A stretch of 64,000 nucleotides of DNA. Source: Methylovirgula sp963708155 (GTDB taxonomy: Bacteria; Pseudomonadota; Alphaproteobacteria; Rhizobiales; Beijerinckiaceae). Below, piece after piece: positions 45,859-55,648 of this stretch. The notes below the pieces were generated by a model. It was not told the DNA's origin. It worked only from the letters and a program-made list of their open reading frames with translations, and searched no databases. The stretch covers positions 62,001-126,000 of the forward strand of contig OY970183.1 of assembly GCA_963708155.1 (NCBI GenBank). Direction: 5' to 3'. How positions within the stretch are numbered: position 1 is the first letter of the stretch; each line of letters starts with the position of its first letter. The position numbers and the translations under genes were made by a program.

Positions 45859-46399
45859 GAATATCGCGCGCCTCGCGCTTCTCGCGGGCGCGACCGTCGT
45901 ATCGGCCGAATATTGCGCTGTCAGGGCCGACCCGGCCCAACCTGCCGCGCAGGCCGCGCCGCAGGGAGGGCCGCAGAACGTCGCCGTCAGCGGCCTGTTT
46001 CCGAACGGTAGCAAGCCGCCGCCGCCCGACCCGACAGGCAAACTATATCAAGGAAACTCTCAAGCAATCGCGATCGGCGCCAAACTCTTCGATTGGTACA
46101 ATTGCTCCGGCTGTCACTTTCACGGCGCCGGCGGCATTGGCCCGGCATTTGACGATTCCGTCTGGCTTTACGGCGGCCGCATCGATCAGATCTACAATTC
46201 GATCTATCAGGGTCGCCCAAACGGCATGCCGATGTGGGGTCACATCCTTCCAAGCTCGGCCATCTGGGAAATTGCAGCCTATGTGAAATCGTTGGAAACG
46301 AAGGCATCGAAAGAGCCAATCCCGACGAAACCCGTGGCGGCCGCGCCGGGACCCGCGTCGCTCGAGACTGATCCGCAGGAAGGTGCACCTTCACCCTGA
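45833..46399 (+). CDS. c-type cytochrome, probable XoxF electron acceptor
   Basis: 188 residues, start overlapping the xoxF end by 26 bp with ribosome site AGGAGG ahead. N-terminal export segment, Pro/Ala linker, single haem site NCSGCHFHGAGGIGPAFDD with Met in PNGMPMWGHILP, then a Pro-rich tail. Its place between xoxF and a xoxJ-like gene matches XoxG, the physiological electron acceptor of XoxF, although this subtype is also found beside other quinoprotein dehydrogenases. Confidence 0.85.
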   Translation: MSSPCRRLENIARLALLAGATVVSAEYCAVRADPAQPAAQAAPQGGPQNVAVSGLFPNGSKPPPPDPTGKLYQGNSQAIAIGAKLFDWYNCSGCHFHGAGGIGPAFDDSVWLYGGRIDQIYNSIYQGRPNGMPMWGHILPSSAIWEIAAYVKSLETKASKEPIPTKPVAAAPGPASLETDPQEGAPSP

Positions 46400-46406
46400 G
46401 GACATT

Positions 46407-47219
46407 ATGCGCTTTCCTTTCATGAGCCTCGCTTTGGCAATGGCGCTTGGCGTCAATGCCACCGCCGCATTGGCGGCAGACCTGCGGGTCTGCGCCGATC
46501 CAAACAATCTTCCCTTCTCGAACGCCAAGGGCGAAGGCTTCGAGAACAAGATCGTGGCGCTTATCGCCAAAGACCTCCATGAGAACGTCGATTACGTCTG
46601 GTGGGCGCAACGGCGCGGTTATGTACGAAACACGCTGCGCGCCGGGCTGTGCGATCTCTGGCCCGGTGTTGCGACCGCTGTCGACATGCTTGCGACCTCA
46701 CGGCCGTATTACCGCTCGACCTACGTCTTCGTGACGCGCGCCGACCGGCATCTCAAGATCGCATCATATGACGATCCGCAACTTCGAAAGCTCACGATTG
46801 GCGTGCAGATGGTCGGTAATGATGCGATGAACACCCCGCCGACACACGCGCTCGCGCGGCGCGGGATTATCAACAATGTGCGCGGCTACATGCTCTACGG
46901 CGACTACCAGAAGCCCAACCCGCCGGCGGCGATCATTGACGCCGTTGCAAGTGGCGCGGTCGATGTCGCTGTCGTGTGGGGGCCGCTTGCAGGCTATTTC
47001 GCCAGCAAGTCATCAGTTCCGCTGACCTTGACGCCTGTCACGCCAGCTGTCGATGGGGCGCAATGGCCGATGCAGTTCGACATATCGATGGGCATGCGCC
47101 GGCACGAGCCCGACTTTAAGGCAAAGATCGACGAGATCCTCGCCCGCGACCACAATTCGATCGCCACCATACTGGCCCAATATTCCGTGCCTCGGACGGA
47201 CGCCAAAACGGAGCGCTAA
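46407..47219 (+). CDS. xoxJ: XoxJ/MxaJ-like periplasmic binding protein
   Basis: 270 residues, signal peptide MRFPFMSLALAMALGVNATAALA. Solute-binding-protein fold: DLRVCADPNNLPFSNAKGEG, DYVWWAQRRGYVRNTLRAGL, then CDLWPGVATAVDMLATSRPY and VDVAVVWGPLAGYFA. This is the quinoprotein-dehydrogenase-associated binding-protein family; XoxJ is thought to help XoxF maturation rather than transport. ATG 46407 is preferred over 46383 because the signal peptide begins there. Confidence 0.85.
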   Translation: MRFPFMSLALAMALGVNATAALAADLRVCADPNNLPFSNAKGEGFENKIVALIAKDLHENVDYVWWAQRRGYVRNTLRAGLCDLWPGVATAVDMLATSRPYYRSTYVFVTRADRHLKIASYDDPQLRKLTIGVQMVGNDAMNTPPTHALARRGIINNVRGYMLYGDYQKPNPPAAIIDAVASGAVDVAVVWGPLAGYFASKSSVPLTLTPVTPAVDGAQWPMQFDISMGMRRHEPDFKAKIDEILARDHNSIATILAQYSVPRTDAKTER

Positions 47220-47259
47220 CGACACTTTGGCGGTTCCCGCCCAGCTGAAGGCGTGGGCT

Positions 47260-47925
47260 TCAGGGGCGTTCCACGCGCGGAAGTAAATCGACAGGCGGCC
47301 GTGGATTGCGGAGCACGGCGCAGGCGCCCCCGGCGGCTTCCAGCTGAGCACAAAATCGCTCGGCCTCTTGACGCGAATCCTTCATAAGACGCACCGCAAA
47401 ATTCGCCATCCGCACGCCGGGCAGATGGGTGCGAAGAATATAGGGCTTGGCCTCACCAATCACCGATGGATAGTCACGCCGAATGCGCTCGAAGCTCGCG
47501 AGCAAAAGACCTAGACGCCAATTGCCCGGCCAATTGAATGCCCCAAGGCTCCCACGGCGGATTTTCGAGCGGCGAATTCAAATTGCGCAGACGTTGGCCA
47601 AGGTTTCATGCGCGCCCGCCGGGCTAATCGCATCGGGATCAAAACGACTTTCTTGCCAGATCAAACGGGTAAAAAACCCAACTGGCAAACCGTTCCTTCG
47701 AGCCTCCTGTTGTATAACGGCGCAGAAGCCGGCCGCGGCATGGGCGCGCCGCGCAGGGATGAAGGCCGAAGCCAAAAGAATCACGCCGGCGATGGCGACC
47801 AGATTGCCCTTCCCACGATCTCCTTTGATAAGAAGCTGAAAGGCCATGGCTGATATTCGCAAGCATGCCGAGGGGATGAAACACCCATAGCACGACGGCT
47901 GCGCGTCGGAACTCAACGTCGTCAT
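47260..47925 (-). pseudogene. Lytic transglycosylase-SPOR remnant
   Basis: Two parts of one gene. 47925 to about 47600: signal/membrane segment and the start of an SLT domain (GFCAVIQQEARRNGLPVGFF, WQESRFDPDAISPAGA with catalytic Glu), which stops before the QxMP region. About 47570 to 47260: NPPWEPWGIQLAGQ, frameshift, ASFERIRRDYPSVIGEAKPY and a SPOR-domain end (FAVRLMKDSRQEAERFC). Most of the catalytic domain is deleted, so the enzyme is dead. Confidence 0.75.
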
Positions 47926-48027
47926 GGCCGTTGGAACTCGTCCTTAGCGCAGACTCTGTGTGGGGCGCGGTAATTTCACCGACGCGACGCGGTGTCCCGC
48001 TGGTCTTCGCCGCACGGAGAATGACTC

Positions 48028-48216
48028 ATGCGCATGCTTGTCGCCCTCTTAGTAATCGTCTATCTCGTTGGCGTCGGTGTCGTTTTAGCACCCACCGTCA
48101 AAGCAAAGTGGAACACTGGCCCGACCTCCCAATTCGTGACGTCGATTGCAGATGAAATACCAACGGCGTTGGCTTGGCCGGCAACCATATATCGAAGAAC
48201 GACCGAACGCGGCTAA
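48028..48216 (+). CDS. Small membrane protein
   Basis: 62 residues with one N-terminal helix (MRMLVALLVIVYLVGVGVVLAP) and a soluble tail. GGAG eight bases before ATG 48028. No known family. Confidence 0.55.
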   Translation: MRMLVALLVIVYLVGVGVVLAPTVKAKWNTGPTSQFVTSIADEIPTALAWPATIYRRTTERG

Positions 48217-48362
48217 TGCCGCACCGTTCGGAGCACGTCCCCATGGCTTTTGAAGCTTTTGTTGCGCTCGAAGCGCATGGCCGATTACCCACGCGCATCC
48301 CCTTACCTACGAAGCTGCAGAACGCATAGCAGCGCCAGCAGCACGACGATTACCTGGAGTTG

Positions 48363-49359
48363 TCAGGATAAATCATCCTGCGCATTGACAGCTTGCGTCA
48401 ACGGTGCGGTTCGGCCTGCTATCCGCAGCCCCCTGAGCCATCCAAGAAGCGGCTTCTCGATAAGAAGGTGTGATGCAGTACCCGCGATGAGCGCCGCGAG
48501 TGACAGCGTAACGACGGCGAGGGGCGGCCGTACGTCCCCGGACAAAAAGTGGAGCCTCTTGGCAATCTCTGCGGCTAATTCAATCGTCGTTTCGTGAAAT
48601 AGGTAGATCGAATAGCTCGCGCTTCCTGCAAGGACGATTGCCGGATGTTTCAACCAGGCAGATCCTTCGAAGCTTAGCATGCCCGCAACGATCATCGCGC
48701 TTGGGAGCCCCCATGCTACAGGGCGCGGATTTCGTCAGATAGAAATTCATGGCCAAGAGACTGACGCCGATCGATACGAGGGCAATCCCCTGCGGGCGGC
48801 TAATTGTTATAGCGCGCCTGATGCCATCGCAGATTAAAATGCCGAACACGAACTCCAGGCAGGTCGCTGGGTTTAGGGTTCCAGCGAACAGCGGAGCGAG
48901 GGGCGGCGTAGCAGAAAAGGCCAGCATCGCGAAAATGAGAATGGCACGGGATTTGTGTAGAGCAAGAAGCAGCCCAAAGACGCCATAGAAAAACATCTCA
49001 AAAATAAGAGTCCACGCTGGGAAATAGAGTGGCATCCAATGCTGATCCGAGGGGACTGGTATCAGCAGCATCGACGTAATGAGCGTGTGCGTCTGTGGCA
49101 GCAGCCCCCATGCAGCCCAACGGAAGCCGACGTAAGCCAATGTCGCAATCCAGTACATCGGCATGATACGCTTGAACCGCTTGAAAAAGAACTTGGTCGC
49201 GCGCTCGTCGGCCGGCGTGGCGTAACTTATGACGACGCCGCTGATAACGAAGAAAATATCGACGCCAGCTTGCCCGATGTTAAATTTAGAAAACGAGGCA
49301 TGAAAGACAACGACGCCCAATGCCGCCACGAAGCGAAGAAAGTTAATTGAGTAAAGCAT
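48363..49359 (-). pseudogene. Acyltransferase 3 family protein, frameshifted
   Basis: OafA/YrhL-like multi-span acyltransferase: INFLRFVAALGVVVFHASFS, AGVDIFFVISGVVISY, FFFKRFKRIMPMYWI. The first frame (49359 to about 48715) ends out of frame after NFYLTKSAP. The C-terminal part, from about WGLPSAMIVAGMLSFEGSAW through SYSIYLFHETTIELAAE to the final LIEKPLLGWLRG, is in another frame down to 48363. One indel near 48715 explains it. Not obviously functional. Confidence 0.75.
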
Positions 49360-49557
49360 ATCGCCCTTGGTTCTCGGTGCAGACTAGCGCGCGTGCGTTG
49401 CCGAGACCAGGCCGCTCACGGTGCGGCGATCGGCGGCGGCGTGCGGGCGCAACGAATACTTCCGCAGATCAATTCGCGCCCTATCCACTCGGTTAAGCCG
49501 ATCTGCCAAGCCATCAGCGAAAGCGCGTCTGCCTTTATGGCCGCCCGATACCTGGGC

Positions 49558-49815
49558 CGGGCGCACGGCGCGCTCCTGCTTGCGATCGCCAAAGCGCGGC
49601 GCTGGGTCGACGATCTTGCTTCGGGCCGCGCTGCATCCTTTGCCGAGATCGCCGGGCGCGAAAACAAAGCCGAACGCCACATCCGCTTTCTCGCACCGCG
49701 CGCCTTCGTATCCCCGCGGATCGTCTCCGCGATAGCCGCCGGCGAAGCACCCGATGATCTCACCGTCAGCGCCCTCGCAAAAGCGCTACCGCCATTGTGG
49801 GTGGAGCAGGAAACG
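49558..49815 (+). pseudogene. Serine recombinase C-terminal remnant
   Basis: Fragment RARRWVDDLASGRAASFAEI, AGRENKAERHIRFLAPRAFV, SAIAAGEAPDDLTVSALAKA and PLWVEQE (allowing for KARRW) matches the C-terminal helix-turn-helix end of large serine recombinases/resolvase-family proteins. The catalytic N-terminal domain is absent upstream. Evidence of past mobile DNA. Confidence 0.6.
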
Positions 49816-50087
49816 ACATTCTCAACGCCGTCCGATCGTTTAACGTCCCGCGGCGCACAAACTCAACGACACTGGCGGCGTGTTGCTACACGATATGATT
49901 GTTGCGCTCACACCTTCTTCTCGGCTATCCGAATCGCCGCCTTCTATCTCAATCAACAAGTCCTGAGCCTAGCGGCTCGCCATGTGCGGCGCACGCCAGG
50001 CGGTGGCGTGCTCGGGGCCCGGCTATCGCTCTGCGGTGATCGTCCGATAGCCGGAAATCTCAAGCAGACGACCATGCTGGCCGACTA

Positions 50088-50957
50088 TCAGGCACGACTG
50101 CGAAGGGCCTCCGCGCCCGTGGCGAGCTCCACAATCTCCGTCGTGATTTCCTCTTGCCGCACCTGTTGCTCTTGGCGCGACAATTCGGAGAGCTTCTGCG
50201 CGATATTCGTCTTGGCTGCGGACATCGTCATCATGCGCGCTTCATTTTCCGCAACGAAGGCCTGCATGGCGGCATCGCAAAGTTCGGCGAAGACATATTC
50301 CAGGGCCAGATCGGCAAGGAGTTCGCGAGGGGCCAGCGTGGTCAGCGGCGGCAGATTATTGTTCGCAGGCCGTTGGAAGCGGGTAAGATCGAGTGGGAGC
50401 AGCGATCGCCTTCTAATTTCGATACCCTTCTCTGCAGCGGAAATTGGGAAGAAGAGCTCAACCTTGGTCATTCGTCCACTCGCGACCGCATCGTAGAGCG
50501 CGTCTGCGATCCGTCTTGCGACATCGGCGATGGCGCCAGCGTGCGACGCCATCGGCGCAGACCATCCAAATGGTATTCCGCGCTCTGTGGCGATTGTCGC
50601 GCCCCGCGTTCCAATAATGAAGACTGATGTCGCTGTAATGTCTGCCACCTTATCCGCAAATGCCGCATCGAGAATGCGCTCGCTGAAGGCGCCAGCGAAT
50701 CCTTGTTCCGCGCAAAACAGAATTCTGCCTTCATGCAAAGGCGCGTCGTTGGCCGGGAGGGCCTCGTCATCAGAGGCTAAGGAGAGGGCTTCGCCCATCG
50801 CCTGAGCAATGGACGCGCTATAAGCCCTGATGCCTGGTGCCAGACCTCGCGCCTGCTGCGCGCGGGCGGCGGCAATTCCGCGCATGGCCGTCACAACCTG
50901 ATCAAGCTGATGGACGCTGGTGATCTTCGCGACGATATCGGTAAGCCGTTCCGCCAT
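50088..50957 (-). CDS. atpG: ATP synthase gamma subunit, N-ATPase type
   Basis: 289 residues. N-terminal rotor helix MAERLTDIVAKITSVHQLDQ and C-terminal helix (SAAKTNIAQKLSELSRQEQQ, RQEEITTEIVELATGAEAL) of the gamma subunit. Divergent from housekeeping gamma and typical of N-ATPases, where the order alpha-gamma ends the operon. Start overlaps the alpha stop (TGATG). Full length, but its partner alpha is truncated and the rest of the operon is missing. Confidence 0.8.
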   Translation of the reverse strand: MAERLTDIVAKITSVHQLDQVVTAMRGIAAARAQQARGLAPGIRAYSASIAQAMGEALSLASDDEALPANDAPLHEGRILFCAEQGFAGAFSERILDAAFADKVADITATSVFIIGTRGATIATERGIPFGWSAPMASHAGAIADVARRIADALYDAVASGRMTKVELFFPISAAEKGIEIRRRSLLPLDLTRFQRPANNNLPPLTTLAPRELLADLALEYVFAELCDAAMQAFVAENEARMMTMSAAKTNIAQKLSELSRQEQQVRQEEITTEIVELATGAEALRSRA

Positions 50958-52258
50958 CAGCCGGCCTTCGGATGGTTGCGTTGCGCCAATTGCGCCGCGA
51001 GCGCGGCAAGACAGGTTTCGAGCGCTGCGCGGCCCACCACCTCAAGCTCGCGGCCGGATTGAAGCGTCGCGCCCACAGGTTCGGCGGTGCGATCGAGCCA
51101 GTCAGGAAGTGCGGCACGGAAGGTCTCGACGCTTTCGGACGGCAGCGCGTCCAAAACGCCACTTTGCAACGCGATCAGCAGCGCAACCTCATCGCAGAGC
51201 CGTAGCGGCGCAAATTGCGGCTGGGTCAGCAAAGCGCGGATGCGTTCCCCACGCGCGATCTTGCCTTTAACCTGCTGATCGGTAATGCCGCCGAACCGCG
51301 TGAACATCTCAAGCTCGAGAAACTGCGCATAGTCCAGCCGCAAGCTTTCCGCCGCCGCGCGCAAGGATGGCGCCTGCGTCTTGCCACCGACCCGGCTGAC
51401 GCTGGTGCCGACGTCGACCGCGGGCTTTTGCCCTTCATAGAAAAGCCGGCTGTCGAGTACGATCTGCCCATCAGTGATGGAGATCAGATTGGTCGGGATA
51501 TAGGCGGCGAGATTGCCGGCATCGAGCTCTGCGATTGGCAGCGCCGTCAGCGAGCCGCCGCCGATATTCTTGCGGAGCTTTGCCGCCCGCTCCAGGAGGC
51601 GTGCGTGGACGTAAAAAATATCGCCTGGATAGGCTTCGCGGCCGGGCGGCTGGCGCGTGAGAAGAGCAATCTCGCGATGTGTCGCGGCATGTTTCGAGAG
51701 GTCATCGATCACGACGAGAGCATGGCCGCCGCGATCGCGGAAATATTCGGCCATGGTGACGCCTGTGAAGGGCGCGATCCATTGCAAGCCGGGCGCTGAT
51801 GCGGCTTCAGCGACGACGAAGATGCAGCGTTCCGGGGCGCCATAAGTCGTGATGGCATCGATGACGCGTTTGACCGTCGAGGACTTCTGCCCGATTGCCA
51901 CATAGACGCAGATAATATCGCTGCGCTTCTGGCTGATGATCGTGTCCACCGCTAATGCTGTCTTGCCGATAGCACGGTCGCCGATGATCAATTCGCGTTG
52001 GCCGCGACCGAGCGCGAACATCGCGTCTATGACGAGCACGCCAGTCTGAACCGGCTCAGTGACGAAATCGCGATCGATAATGGCCGGCGCAGCGCGCTCT
52101 ATAGGCTCGAGTTCTTCGGCATCGATCGGTCCCTTTTCGTCGAGCGGACGTCCCAAAGGATCGACGACACGGCCAAGGAGCGCTTTGCCGACCGGGACGC
52201 GTACCACTTCGCCGGTGCCATAGACCTTGTCTCCGGCTTCGACGCCGGCTTGCTGAAA
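50957..52258 (-). pseudogene. atpA: ATP synthase alpha subunit (N-ATPase type), 5'-truncated
   Basis: About 430 residues of alpha remain, from VEAGDKVYGTGEVVRVPVGK onward, including P-loop GDRAIGKTALAVDTI and DDLSKHA. The first about 85 residues are missing: upstream of 52258 the frame no longer resembles alpha. A GTG at 52207 could start a shortened protein. The beta, epsilon and membrane-sector genes expected upstream in N-ATPase operons are absent. The sequence just upstream is the tail of a TetR regulator on the other strand, marking a recombination junction. Confidence 0.75.
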
Positions 52259-52435
52259 CTCATCGAATTGCTCGCGAAGCAGTCCCGACGTCGTAGGCCT
52301 GAGGTCGCAAAATCGGACGCTTTGCTAGTGTTGTCAGCGATGGTGGGGGCTGTGACGCTATCGAGAATTGTAACAGATACGAAGCTTTCGGCGGCAATCT
52401 TGAAAGAGACGAAATTGCATCTCGTGACCTCTTAA
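52255..52435 (+). pseudogene. TetR-family regulator C-terminal remnant
   Basis: Frame ending at TGA/TAA 52435 reads LIELLAKQSRRRRPEVAKSD, ALLVLSAMVGAVTLSRIVTD, TKLSAAILKETKLHL, the ligand-domain end of TetR/AcrR regulators (MVGA..LSRIV pattern). No N-terminal helix-turn-helix precedes it; instead the antisense ATPase alpha begins. Confidence 0.6.
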
Positions 52436-53392
52436 ATGGTGGTTGCGCGCCATAGGCGCTTATCGATTACCCAGCAACTGTTCGGGCGCCTGTTGCGCAG
52501 CGCAAATATCCGGTTTGTGATGCTTGAGGTCATGATGACGACTTCCACCTTCGGCCCATTGCGACCGACCGGTTTGCGCTGAAAAGTGTCGTCGTCGCCG
52601 GATCGAGTTCAACGCAGCCCGCTGATGGTGAAAAGTACGGAGTGTTGGCCATGGTCAAGGCCAAGCCATGAACATGAGCATTGAGAGCTGTCTGAGATAA
52701 GAGCGAGTGACTAGCGCCCGGGAGCGAGGGCATGAACATTGCAACCCCCGCTCGGAGCCACGCGGAAGACAGCCTACCTATGTGCACTGCCCGCTTCGCC
52801 TCTGCTTCGCCGAACTGCCCGGGTTGTTCAGTAATCCCTTTAAGGCAATTTTGAATGAGCATCTAACTTGCCTCCAGCATTAATGACGCCTGCTAGCCAA
52901 CCGTGTCGATCGAAGCCCTTTATCCCAGTCAACTCCATCCGCAGCATAGTAATCCGCCTTTTCCAACACCGTGCACGCGAATTCGCGATATCTTAGCTCG
53001 CGCTACTGATGCTCTGTTCTACTCGCGCGTGCGAACACGACGAAGAGCCCAGATAGAGAAAACGCATCAAATGTCAGCGCTCAAAATAGTGCACATTGAG
53101 ACAAACGCACTATTCCGCCCTCCGCTTCTTGGGGCCAAATGACTGCTTTATGTCGACGGCAGTCGTCCGTCCGACGCGGCCGGCTGCTTCGAACCGGACT
53201 TAGAGCCGCTTGGCCAATTCAGCCGCTATGGGTGGCGACGGGAGGTTGACGGCAGCAAGACAAGAGACCGCTTCAGAAAGCGGAAACTGGGGTCGCCAAC
53301 CTGAACAGGCCGTATCCCTCCTTTGGCGTAAGCCTGGGATGTCCGCTTGCAGGTATTTTCCACTGCAAGCCTCGCCGGTGACCTGCCGCGCG
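52436..53392. other. Gene-poor remnant region
   Basis: About 960 bp with only short frames in all phases and no family resemblance. Flanked by TetR and LysR remnants. Likely decayed DNA. Confidence 0.5.
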
Positions 53393-53923
53393 TCAGTCGC
53401 GCGATATTGATAGCCCAGCGAGAAGCGGCGCGTACGCGGCGAGCCTGCGGGATACGAACTCGGTGAAGAGCCGCACGCGCTTCGTCTTGCGTGTCTCCCC
53501 CAGGGTGAGAAGCCAGAGCGTTCCGTACATGTGCAGGTCGGTGCCCGGCACCCTCACCAGCAGGGGGTCGGCATCTCCGACGAAGCACGGCAGTGTCGTC
53601 ATCCCGAGCCCCTGCCGTACGGCAACGATCTGCGCCTCGGCGTCCGTGGTCCTGAACGGAACCCCCGTGGTACGAACCTCACCCTCGCTGGCCCAGCCCG
53701 GAATTCCGTGAACGCTTATGACGATCCAGCGGACGGGATCGGGCGCGCCTGCACGCCACGCGGCTAGTCGATCGCGGGACATGTAGACGCCACCGAACAG
53801 CTCCGGTCCCTTCAGGCCGTGAAGATTGAGCGGCAGGGTTTTGCGGTCGTAGACGACGCGGATCGCGACGTCGGCCTCTCGGTTGGTCAGATTTGCCAGC
53901 TCGCCGGAGGTTGGCGATGCCAT
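53393..53923 (-). pseudogene. LysR-family regulator effector-domain remnant
   Basis: About 176 residues matching only the substrate-binding domain: SGELANLTNREADVAIRVVY, FGGVYMSRDRLAAW, and VAVRQGLGMTTLPCFVGDAD near the C-terminus. The winged helix and linker are missing upstream. Without DNA-binding domain it is not a working regulator. Confidence 0.7.
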
Positions 53924-53998
53924 AACCGAAGATGTCCCGCAATCAGAGGCGCGGATGCATAGGCGCCCGGAGACAGTCGCGACGAAAGCGTACACTAA

Positions 53999-54505
53999 TC
54001 AGTTTGGAATCATCCGTTCGAGAACGCCGTCACGTTTCAGGCAATGATGCAGAAGGGCAGCGCCGGCGTGCAGCGCCGCGAACGCCAGTACACAATTTGC
54101 AGCAAACCCATGCCAGTCAGTGAGCGATTCGCCGAGATAACGGTTCCCGAAGTGGGGTAGTTTTATTACCCCAAAAATTGAAACACCGTGTACGAAGGCA
54201 TTCGCGATGCCGAGGCCAGCGACGACGACAAGCAGCGCGTAAAGCAGATAATGCATTGCGACCGCTGCTAACTGTAAGACGCCTCGATCCGCCGCCGGCA
54301 ATCGCTTCCCGTTTCCAACGCGCCAGAAGATTCTGACCAGCAAGACAACAACAAAAAAGAACCCAAACAGAAAATGCAGCGACCAGTAGCCATGGCGCAA
54401 AGCCCCCCGCGGAATGAAGTCGGCTGTCTGACCGATGGTCCACAGTACGAGAACCAAGCCGGCAGTCGCCCAATGCAATGCTATGGTGGCGCGATCGTAG
54501 TGCAT
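53999..54505 (-). CDS. Cytochrome b561 family protein
   Basis: 168 residues from ATG 54505 (MHYDRATIALHWATAGLV). Four helices with haem-ligand His residues in IALHWATAG, GYWSLHFLFGF, AVAMHYLLYALL and AFAALHAGAALLHH. Inner-membrane dihaem b561 exchanging electrons between quinol and periplasmic partners. Start preferred over 54541 because the conserved YDxxxxxLHW begins here. Confidence 0.83.
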   Translation of the reverse strand: MHYDRATIALHWATAGLVLVLWTIGQTADFIPRGALRHGYWSLHFLFGFFFVVVLLVRIFWRVGNGKRLPAADRGVLQLAAVAMHYLLYALLVVVAGLGIANAFVHGVSIFGVIKLPHFGNRYLGESLTDWHGFAANCVLAFAALHAGAALLHHCLKRDGVLERMIPN

Positions 54506-54528
54506 GCTTTTCTTTCTTTGGAGCTGGT

Positions 54529-55545
54529 TCAATAACTCCATGCTGACCCAAGGACTTGCAACTCTCCTTCAGAGGTGCCGAATACCGCTCTCGCCTCACG
54601 GCCTAGTGGCGCACCAGAGTGGGCCGCTATGTCGAAGAAGGCTGTGATCAGCTCGACGACACGATGACGTTGCCGATTTCGTCTGGCGCAATTCGACCTC
54701 GGCTCACGGCTCAATGGAATACGAAACCCGCAGGGGGCTGGGACCCCGCCGCGTTCGATCCAGAACCCGTCGTAGTCGGAGATCATTTTCCGCCTTTGAT
54801 ACCAAGCTTCACCGTTGATCGTATGCGTGCCATTGGAAACGGCGATAAGGCTCGAAGCTCCCGCCGCTTGAGCGAAAGTGGACGCCGCGATGAATACCGC
54901 CATCTTCGGCCTCAGGCCCGAGAGATCGCGCGTCGCCGCGATGACGCGCTGCTTGCCGTCCGTGCCAAAAAACAACGACGCGCCTTGAAGGCCGCCTATG
55001 AGCAACTGCGTTTCAGTTCCGTAGATCCCCTGCGCAAGCGTGAAAGTGAGCTTGGCGAGTTCAAATCCATCCTCGGCGATCAGCATGAAAGTATATTCCC
55101 CTTCGCGCTCGCAAGGGCCTGAAGTTTCGAGGATGAGTTGATACTTGCCGTCTTTGCGCCCTACCAATGATCCGAGAGGAATTCGCAAGCCCGCCCAAAG
55201 CGCCGCAAATGCCCGCGGCGGAAGCGCCGCGGCCCCAATTCTGTAATGAGCACAAAGCAGCCTGCACCTTTTCTCGACGCTGAGGTTATGCACTGCGAAG
55301 TTTCGGAAGGGCTTTGCAACCGTTTTCGGGTCCGCAGCAGAAAGCTGATAGCGCTGCTCCAACCACGTTAGAAACCGCAACCATGAAATCGCAGCCGGCA
55401 TATCCGACAAAATGTTCGAAATGCGTATGGCTCTGTCAAGGACGAACCCCGGACGGAGCTGATTCAAGCGTCGAAGCCTGAAGCTTCGAATCAGCGGAAG
55501 GAAACTGTCGCCCGGCTGTTCGCCAGAAATCTCGCGTGCGATCAT
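54529..55545 (-). CDS. VirK/YbjX family protein (DUF535)
   Basis: 338 residues. Matches DUF535: FAVHNLSVEKRCRLLCAHYR, GKYQLILETSGPCEREGEYT, FMLIAEDGFELAKLTF, QLLIGGLQGA, TRDLSGLRPKMAVFIA and LIAVSNGTHTIN. VirK/YbjX proteins are linked to envelope stress in enterobacteria; molecular role unknown. Complete and intact. Confidence 0.82.
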   Translation of the reverse strand: MIAREISGEQPGDSFLPLIRSFRLRRLNQLRPGFVLDRAIRISNILSDMPAAISWLRFLTWLEQRYQLSAADPKTVAKPFRNFAVHNLSVEKRCRLLCAHYRIGAAALPPRAFAALWAGLRIPLGSLVGRKDGKYQLILETSGPCEREGEYTFMLIAEDGFELAKLTFTLAQGIYGTETQLLIGGLQGASLFFGTDGKQRVIAATRDLSGLRPKMAVFIAASTFAQAAGASSLIAVSNGTHTINGEAWYQRRKMISDYDGFWIERGGVPAPCGFRIPLSREPRSNCARRNRQRHRVVELITAFFDIAAHSGAPLGREARAVFGTSEGELQVLGSAWSY

Positions 55546-55648
55546 TTTAAAATGGCTAACCTCTAGATGAAATTCACAATACCGATTGCCGCGCGCGTGA
55601 CGCGCGCATTATGGACGGAAGAAAGCGATTGCGGCGTTAGCGGATTCA

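Noticed and set aside
47238..47267. A CTGAAG/CTTCAG hairpin after the xoxJ-like gene as terminator.
   Set aside because: Only a 6-bp stem and no T-run follows.
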